A stretch of DNA of 64,000 nt, from the NCBI RefSeq assembly GCF_030052815.1, contig NC_079496.1, positions 66,701,652-66,765,651 of the forward strand, given 5' to 3'. Below the pieces are notes generated by a model. That model did no database searches. It saw only the letters and a list, made by a program, of their open reading frames with translations, and was not told the DNA's origin. A program made the translations under genes and the position numbers. The stretch's first letter is position 1, and each line of letters starts with the position of its first letter. Below are positions 57,364 through 64,000 of this stretch, piece after piece. The DNA comes from Hevea brasiliensis (Eukaryota; Streptophyta; Magnoliopsida; Malpighiales; Euphorbiaceae).

Positions 57364-59251
57364 TAAAACTCACCCAACCAACCCAAGATTGACACATGGC
57401 ATAACCTTGTTTAAAAGAGACAAATGGGCTGGAAAACAAAAGAAAAATCAGAACACCTTCTTCTCTTCTTCTCCTTGATGTAAAACACTCCCACCATGGC
57501 CACCATGAACAAGCTTTCAAAGCTTGATTTTCCCCCACTTTTACCCAACTAAACCCTAACCTAGCAACACAAAAGCTTGCTCTTACACCTTGGTGATTCT
57601 TTTGGGAGAAAAAAGAAGAGGAAAACAAGAGTATTAGTAAGTGAGAAAATCTCACTCCTTTGAGGTTAGTGACCCAACCATGAATTTTTCTTTAAATTCA
57701 TGTTAAGAACTTTGAATATGTGTAAATTGCAAAGAAAAAATTGTTGAATACCATTTGGATGGAAACCCTAGATTTTTTGCAGCCATGGTTAGGGTTTGTT
57801 TGTGGTGAGTTTAATGAAGTTAAAAGACCATCATGGCAGCCCACAATATGTACCCACTAAGTGGATTGATGAAATGCAAGTTAAATGCATGATTTGAGAT
57901 GTTAGGGTTAGGGTTTGGGTATAAAATGGAGACATTAATCATGTAATGATGAAAGTGAGTTTTAATGGTCAATTAGTGACCATTTGGTTACGTGTAAACA
58001 AGAAATGAGGTGGTTTGATTAGTGGGAATTACAGTTCGTGTGGCTGCCCATGGTGACCTACAGAATTGGACATGAGTCCAGTAGGTTTGGGCAGCCATAA
58101 CTTGAATTGTAGAGGTTCAGTTGGTACAAGGCCAATCGGACATGAAACTAGACACAAAATGGCACAACTTTGGTAAAGAAACCATGCCTATAAAACCAAA
58201 TCAAGTGGACCAAAAGCTTGCCTTAATCCGGGTGACCTGCAGTCTATTTCTGCAGAATGACCAAATGAACAGTGATTGTTCATTTAGCCATAACTCAATG
58301 TAGAAAGGTCCAATTGACCTGAAATTTTACCAGCAACAAGCTGAGATATAGACCAACAACTTTCATGAAGAAACCTAACCAAATTATGACCAGAACCTAT
58401 CCAACAAGTGAGTTGCAGTCACTGTTCACTGCACTATAGATATGGTCAGTCCAGAAAAATTCCAATCCAGCCAGTTGTGGTTTTTGGACCATAACTAGAG
58501 CTATAAAACCCCAAATGGAGTGAATCAAAAAAAGAAATTCAACTAGACAAAATAAGGAACAACTTTCATGTTGATCATTTTGTCAAATTCCCACTGCAAA
58601 ATTGACCAATGGAACAGTAAAGATAAGGTATGAAAATTGAAAATTCTTCTAAATTAACGTTAAGCTTAGAAATTGTTTTGGCAACCAAAACTAACAAGTT
58701 TAAAATGCAAAATGTGGTATGTTGGTGATATTAGAACCAATGTACCTATTGCCTATGCAAAAGTCAACATTTTGGTTGAATAATGAAGTGAATAGTAAAA
58801 CCAAAACTTGAAATTCAAAAATTGTGAAGCTTAAAAGTGTAAAATGCCCTAGTATACCTAACAAGATTGGTTTGGATAGCTTAGCATGCCAATAGGGTTC
58901 TGTTAGCAGTACTACATATGGCTTCATGCCATTCTATGTTTCATGGCTCCCATGCCATTCTGTGGCATAATAGCCTTTGGCTAAGTTATTTGAGTTGATA
59001 TACTTGGGTTTTAACCCTGATAATTATTACACTATTAGTCGCTACATTGCACACGGAGACACAGCAGACCGATGGTGTGATGGTCCGAGGTACTTAGTAC
59101 CCAGTGGCAGTTTACCCATTTATCCAATCCAGTCAACTAGGATGGGTTACTTGGGCAATGATAATAAACCTTATCAAATTTTAAGTGAATAATACTACAA
59201 ATAATACCAGAAATTAAGTCTGCCCAAAAATAAAATCATACATTGTGCATA

Positions 59252-59281
59252 ATTATTTTATTTTATTTTATTTTATTTTAT
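59252..59281 (+). repeat. (TTTTA)n microsatellite in TE-J LTR
   Basis: About six TTTTA units directly before the TCACCACTAAGCA hairpin. Confidence 0.85.
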
Positions 59282-59931
59282 ATTGTCACCACTAAGCAGA
59301 ATTGCTTAGCGCGTCACTTTTGCCACGTGTAGGTACTGGAGACCTAGCTGGGGAGCCCAACAGACATTAGACGAGGTGAGCCTTCAGAGCTGCATCCGGG
59401 GTCCAGAGTCACCTCACATCTGTGCTAGATATGGTAGGACATTAGGACTATGGGTGGCCCTTTTGTATTTTGCATTAGTTTGGATTGTAACTATAAACTC
59501 TTGTAATTATATATTAATATAAATATATGAAATTTCATGTTGTTGAGATTTCTGCATAATGTATTTTGATAACTAAAATGTTGAGAATTATTTGTGAATA
59601 TGCTTCAAGTGATGAAGTGAACAGAAAATAGTATTGTGATTTGAGATTAAGATTTTGAGATTGACTTGAAATGTGTATAATGGAGTTTGGATTTGGAAAT
59701 TATATTGGAAGTGTTTTTAAGCAGGTTCAGAAGAATTGTTTTTCCAATTTACAGCCAGCACTCTGCCGGATTTTCTATAAAATTTGCAGAAAAATTCAAA
59801 TTTATCAAAAATTGAAAATAAATGAATTAAAAGGGATAAATTGTAATAGAAACATGAATTGGTGCTCCGGCACAATGAGTGGCATTACTTGCTCGGGTAC
59901 ACTGTAGAAGGGTAAGGGGTGTCACATTTAA

Positions 59932-59943
59932 TGGTATCAGAGC
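59932..59943 (+). other. TE-J primer-binding site
   Basis: Perfect TGGTATCAGAGC, 5 bp after the LTR end. Confidence 0.93.
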
Positions 59944-60054
59944 ATCGGTTTAGGCATTTCTGGGCCTAGATAGAGTACATACCATTGCATTGCATTTGTA
60001 AGTGTTGAGGTGACACTGATACAGATCTGTTTGTTTTCTTATTTTGAATAGGAT

Positions 60055-61364
60055 ATGGATCCTACTTCACAAAGAGCAGTTGAGGAAGAGGTGGAGAGTC
60101 GTGCTCCACCAAGTGCTGAATCTAGGGGCAGGGTAGAATCTGCTCCACCAGCAGTTGAGGCACCTGCCCAACCTCAGTTTGCACTATTTCAACAAATGAC
60201 CGAGTTTTGCTGGCAAATGATGGGGGCAATTTCACCACCACAACCACAGCCACAACCGCCACCAGCACCACAAAAATCTCATCTGGAGAAATTGAGAAAG
60301 CATGAGGCTGTGGACTTCTTTGGGAAGAGGGAAGATGATCCCATGGCCGCAGAAAATTGGTTGGATAGAACCATCAGAGTGCTGAAACAGCTAAATTGCA
60401 CCCCCAAGTAGAACCTGGTGGGTGCTGTGTCCCTACTTCAGGATGATGCATATCAATGGTGGGACACAGTAACCAGTGAGGTGCAACCTGAACGGATCAC
60501 CTGGGAATTCTTCGTAATAGAGTTTAGGAAGAAATATATTAGCAAAGTGTATTTAGATGAGCGAAGAAGGGAATTTATTAGTTTGAGATAGAGATAGTTG
60601 TTAGTGGCTGAGTATGAGCGTGAATTTGTTAGACTGAGCAGATATGGGAGGGAGATAGTCCCTACAGAGGCAGAGAGGTGCCGAAGGTTTGAAGAAGGGC
60701 TCAATGACAACATCAAAGTCATGATCATAGCATTGGATATCACAGATTTTGCTAAGCTAGTGGATGCTGCATCAAAAGTGGAAAGGGTCATAATCAATGA
60801 ACAAAATAAAAGGGAAAAACAGCAGAAGAGGGGTCTGGGTCAGTCCAGTACATTTTCTGCTCCCAGTAAGAAGAGTAAGGGTCCTCCTGCTCAGAGTTTA
60901 GGACCACCACAGGGTCAGGGCCAGTCTCAGGGGCCCAGACCACAGTTCACACCTAGAAGAGGCCAGTCCACACCATCAATGGGCAGCTCTCCAGGGACGA
61001 TTTTTAAGGGACCAGCCCCTACATCTTCTGCTTGTCAGTACTGTCAGAAGTGGCATAAGGGAAAATGTTGGTGAGTGACCAGTCATGCTTACGGTGTGGA
61101 TCAACAGAACACCAGATCAAGAATTTTCCGAAGAGGATTACTACTGTTGCTCCAACACAAACTGGCAGACCTGCTCCTGCACCACAAAGGGGTAGGAAGC
61201 CCGGTAAACTTGAGGCAACTGGTCCATCACTGAGGCTTACATCCGAATCAGCTAAGAGGCCAGACACTAGAATACCAGCCAGGGCCTATGCCATCAGAGC
61301 TCAGGAGGAGCAAGATGCCCCGGATGTCATCAGGGTACATTTTCCCTCTACAACACTTCTGTAC
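60055..61364 (+). pseudogene. gag: TE-J gag
   Basis: The ATG at 60055 (MDPTSQRAVEEEVESR) follows TTTTCTTATTTTGAATAG. Pro/Gln-rich N-terminus, AENWLDRTIRVLKQLNC, TAG at 60409-60411, LLQDDAYQWWDTV, FRKKYISKVYLDERRREFISLR, TAG at 60589-60591 and again at 60595-60597, VAEYEREFVRLSRYGREIVP, CRRFEEGLNDNIKVM, and the basic tail QGPRPQFTPRRGQS. All of this is one frame to 61074. A 1-base loss then shifts to the frame with SCLRCGSTEHQIKNF, a zinc knuckle whose last Cys is Phe, and [12 protein letters not shown]. Another 1-base loss near 61340 leads into the protease frame. Confidence 0.87.
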
Positions 61365-61369
61365 ATGCA

Positions 61370-62896
61370 TTGGTGGATCCAGGATCCACTCATTCCTATA
61401 TTTGCATCAAACTACCCATAGAGAGGGGAGTTCCAGTAAAGGAGAGCGATCAAGACATTCTGGTCACAAATCCACTAGGCCATAGTGTGGTAGTGAATAA
61501 GGTGTATAAAGGCTGCCCGTTGAGGATTCAAGGGTATGAATTCTTGGTAGACCTAATTGAGTTGCCCTTCCACGAGTTTGACATGATTTTGGGAATGGAC
61601 TGGTTGTCACGTCATCAGGCAATAGTTGATTGCAAATTCAAGAGGATTTCTCTAAAAACTTCTGAGGGTAATGAGATCACTGTTGTGGGTAAAAGGACAG
61701 ATTTCATGTCCAATGTTATCTCAGCCACAGTTGCAAGAAGATTGATGAGAAAAGGCTGTGAAGCTTACCTAGCACACGTGGTTGATACTAGGCAAGCTAA
61801 GCCAAACCTGAGTGATATACCCACAGTAAGAGACTTCCCAGATGTATTTCCTGAAGAGTTGCCACGTTTACCACCAGAAAGGGAAGTCGAGTTTGCTATT
61901 GAGGTAATGTCGGGTATAGCACCCATTTCCATTGCTCCTTATAGGATGGCACCCACTAAATTGAGGGAGTTGAAAACTCAGTTGCAAGAGTTGCTTGATA
62001 AGGGGTTCATACGCCCCAGTGTGTCACCATGGGGAGCTCCGGTGCTGTTTGTGAAAAAAAAGGATGGAACTTTGAGATTGTGTATTGATTACCGGCAGTT
62101 GAACAAAGTAACTGTGAAGAATAAATATCCATTGCCCAGAATTGATGATCTGTTTGATCAGTTGAAGGGAGTTGGTGTATTTTCAAAAATTGATCTCAGA
62201 TCAGGGTATCATCAGTTGAGGGTAAAGGATGCAGATGTGTCAAAAATTGCATTCAGAACCCGGTATGGGCATTATGAATTTTTAGTGATGCTGTTTGGGT
62301 TAACAAATGCACCAGCAGCATTTATGGACCTTATGAGCCGTATCTTCTATCCATACTTAGATCGATTTGTAGTGGTCTTTATTAATGATATTCTGGTGTA
62401 TTCCAAGACCAGGGAAGAACATGATGAACATTTGAGGATTGTTCTGCAAACCCTGCGAGAAAAGGAGTTGTATGCTAAGTTGTCCAAGTGTGACTTCTGG
62501 ATGAGTGAAATCTATTTCCTTGGACACATAGTATCAACAGAGGGGATTAGAGTAGATCCCAAAAAGATAGAAGCAGTGATGGAATGGAAGCCTCCTAGAA
62601 ATACAACTGAGGTCAAAAGTTTTTTGGGGCTAGCTGAGTATTACAGAAGATTTGTGAAGGGGTTCTCTCTTATAGCTGCTCCAATGACTAAGTTGTTGCA
62701 CAAGAATGTGAAATTTGGCGAGAACGACAAATGCCAAGCTAGTTTTGAGAGGGTGAAGGCTATGTTGACAGAAGCACCAGTGTTGACACAGCCAGTGTCA
62801 GGAAAAAACTTTGTGGTCTACAGTGATGTGTCACATAATGGGCTAAGGTGTGTATTGATGCAACAGGGAAAAGTGGTCGCCTATGCTTCCAGGTAG
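61370..62896 (+). CDS. pol: TE-J protease-reverse transcriptase-RNase H open segment
   Basis: Longest uninterrupted frame here, 508 codons; the nominal start is internal, since the frame enters by a shift. Protease: [15 protein letters not shown] (active-site Asp at residue 3), [26 protein letters not shown]. Spacer [15 protein letters not shown] (residues about 195-380): [31 protein letters not shown] (motif A Asp), [12 protein letters not shown] and [11 protein letters not shown], where Asn at 62384-62386 replaces the first Asp of the catalytic pair. Connection [19 protein letters not shown] and RNase H start [12 protein letters not shown]. It ends at TAG (62894-62896) where ASRQ is usual. 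Probably polymerase-dead by the Asn. Confidence 0.88.
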   Translation: MVDPGSTHSYICIKLPIERGVPVKESDQDILVTNPLGHSVVVNKVYKGCPLRIQGYEFLVDLIELPFHEFDMILGMDWLSRHQAIVDCKFKRISLKTSEGNEITVVGKRTDFMSNVISATVARRLMRKGCEAYLAHVVDTRQAKPNLSDIPTVRDFPDVFPEELPRLPPEREVEFAIEVMSGIAPISIAPYRMAPTKLRELKTQLQELLDKGFIRPSVSPWGAPVLFVKKKDGTLRLCIDYRQLNKVTVKNKYPLPRIDDLFDQLKGVGVFSKIDLRSGYHQLRVKDADVSKIAFRTRYGHYEFLVMLFGLTNAPAAFMDLMSRIFYPYLDRFVVVFINDILVYSKTREEHDEHLRIVLQTLREKELYAKLSKCDFWMSEIYFLGHIVSTEGIRVDPKKIEAVMEWKPPRNTTEVKSFLGLAEYYRRFVKGFSLIAAPMTKLLHKNVKFGENDKCQASFERVKAMLTEAPVLTQPVSGKNFVVYSDVSHNGLRCVLMQQGKVVAYASR

Positions 62897-63941
62897 TTAA
62901 AGCCACATGAACAGAACTACCCTACTCATGACCTGGAGTTAACAGCAATTATCTTCGCACTGAAGATATGGAGGCATTATTTATATGGTGAAAAATGCTA
63001 CATCTATACAGACCACAAGAGTTTAAAATATTTGCCAACCCAGAAGGAGCTCAATCTTAGACAGAGGCGATGGATTGAGTTCCTTAAGGACTAAGATTGC
63101 GTGATAGATTATCATCCTGGGAAGGCAAATGTAGTTGCTGATGCTTTAAGCAAGAAGTCCATCACAGCTTTAAGATCACTCAATGCCTGTCTGTCTTTAG
63201 CTCAAAATGGAGCTATTTTGGTTGAGTTACAATTGAGGCCAATCCTGCTACAGCAGATACAAGATGGGCAGAGGGCAGATGAAAAATTAATGGCCATTGT
63301 GGGTAAAATTCCAGAGGGGAAGGAAAACTGATTATGAGGTGAAAGCAGATGGATGTCTGTACTACAGAGGAAGAGTGTGTATACCAGATGATGGGGAACT
63401 AAAGACTAGTATTCTGAAAAAAGCACACACTAGTGTTTATGCTATGCACCCGGGAAGCACAAAAATGTATAATGATTTAAAGCCTCATTATTGGTGGCCT
63501 GGTATGAAGAGGGATATAGCTGACTATATGACTAAGTGTTTAACATGTCAGCAAGTCAAAGTAGAACATCAAGTTCCATCAGGATTGCTACAGCCTATAA
63601 GCATACCTGAATGGAAATGGGACCGGGTCACTATGGATTTTGTTAGTGGTCTATCTCTCACCCAAAGGAAGCATGATGCAGTTTGGGTGATAGTGGATAG
63701 ATTGACAAAGTCAGCACATTTTTTGCCAGTTAGGACTGACTACTCACTGGAGAAGCTAGCAGAATTGTATATTAGTGAGATAGTTAGATTACATGGAATC
63801 CCACTTTCCATCATATCTGATCGAGACCCAAGGTTTACATCGAGATTTTAGAAAAAGTTGCAAGAAGCCTTGGGCACACAACTCCGTTTTAGCACTACTT
63901 TTCATCCCCAGACGGATGGACAATCAGAATGAGTAATCCAG
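62897..63941 (+). pseudogene. pol: TE-J RNase H C-terminus and integrase (first part)
   Basis: [43 protein letters not shown] for Tyr near 63092, then [15 protein letters not shown] frameshift at about 63325 leads to the integrase: [26 protein letters not shown] (HHCC zinc domain intact), [11 protein letters not shown] (first Asp), [13 protein letters not shown] and ISDRDPRF (second Asp). TAG at 63849-63851 replaces Trp after SRF. KKLQEALG and QTDGQSE (catalytic Glu) follow, then TGA for Arg, then VIQ at the exon border 63941. The chromodomain part lies beyond the window. Non-functional as it stands. Confidence 0.87.
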
Positions 63942-64000
63942 GTAAACCTAAGAACTAATTGAATTTTTGCAGGTAATAAATTGAAATGATAGTAACACTG
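63942..64000 (+). other. Start of a putative intron in TE-J integrase
   Basis: GTAATCCAG followed by GTAAAC, the same exon border and donor as in TE-G. Downstream AATTGAATT and AATTGAAATGATAGTAACA align with TE-G's insert (AATTGAATT, ACTGAAATTATAATAACA). The acceptor must lie right of the window. Confidence 0.65.

Larger units (their letters stand above)
56902..59926 (+). repeat. TE-J 5' LTR (3025 bp)
   Basis: TGTAACATCC...GGGGTGTCACA. U3 edge with TTCCGGTGACC and GGTCCGGAC (56941-56966). It lacks the CCCATCGCT block that all the other complete LTRs have (about 100 bp missing near 57060). Modules headed by CCATAACT at 58095, 58288 and 58489; hairpin CTAAGCA-GAAT-TGCTTAG (59292-59309); TGTAA-rich putative poly(A) region near 59485-59510. 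No genes. Confidence 0.91.
56902..64000 (+). mobile_element. TE-J: Ty3 chromovirus, 5' LTR to integrase (truncated by window edge)
   Basis: Plus-strand element: LTR 56902-59926, primer site, gag, protease-RT-RNase H, integrase. It leaves the window inside an intron-like insert in the integrase. Same family as TE-G (gag start MDPT, identical domain wording). It has the best pol of the window, although with stops at 60409, 60589, 60595, 62894 and 63849, among others. The left target copy would be TGTAG (56897-56901). Confidence 0.92.

Noticed and set aside
59960..60054. Intron in the 5' leader ending TTTTGAATAG before the gag ATG (also in TE-G)
   Set aside because: The acceptor looks good, but no convincing donor is seen and the span from the primer site is under 120 bp; not claimed.

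Overview
The window is a stack of nested LTR retrotransposons. I see no host gene, rRNA, tRNA or CRISPR. The sequence is AT-rich and carries Ty3/gypsy chromoviruses with very long LTRs (Tekay/Del-like by the shape of their polyprotein), a Ty1/copia element and an Athila/Tat-type Ty3 element. This points to a plant nuclear genome, most likely pericentromeric or intergenic heterochromatin of a eudicot. I cannot name the species.

Layout, left to right. TE-A (1-5075, minus) is the 5' LTR and broken gag of a chromovirus running off the left edge. TE-C (5076-16145, plus) is a Ty1/copia element whose 5' LTR is off the window. TE-A inserted in its leader, and so did TE-B, a solo LTR at 5161-9351 with GGGAA duplications. 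TE-C itself inserted (duplication GTGAC) into the 5' LTR of TE-D (16146-25522, plus), a decayed chromovirus whose 3' LTR is complete. TE-D in turn sits in the LTR of TE-E, an old Athila/Tat-like element (plus) whose gag-protease frame can be followed in pieces at 25523-26760, 38679-39423 and 54498-55541. The gaps in TE-E are two further chromoviruses on the minus strand: TE-F (26761-38673, duplication CCATG) and TE-G (39424-54492, duplication aAACC/cAACC). TE-G's 3' LTR is split by another solo LTR, TE-H (41712-45931). At 55542 TE-E is interrupted by an LTR fragment, TE-I, ending in a 14-bp minisatellite. TE-J (56902 to the right edge, plus) inserted into that minisatellite. TE-J belongs to TE-G's family and has the best-preserved pol (508 open codons).

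Every polyprotein is broken by stops, frameshifts or deletions, so nothing here is expected to be autonomous. Each chromovirus follows the order gag (zinc knuckle), protease, reverse transcriptase, RNase H, integrase, and a C-terminal chromodomain where that part survives, with a TGGTATCAGAGC-type primer site and a purine tract beside the LTR.

The most unusual signals are these: a homologous GT-AG intron inside the integrase of TE-G and TE-J; a shared FIND in place of FIDD at the reverse transcriptase active site of the same two; identical in-frame stops at two positions in TE-F, TE-G and TE-J; a covarying hairpin, other conserved palindromes and roughly 195-bp modules inside the long LTRs; and all four combinations of two U3 and two U5 types among four LTRs, which implies recombination.
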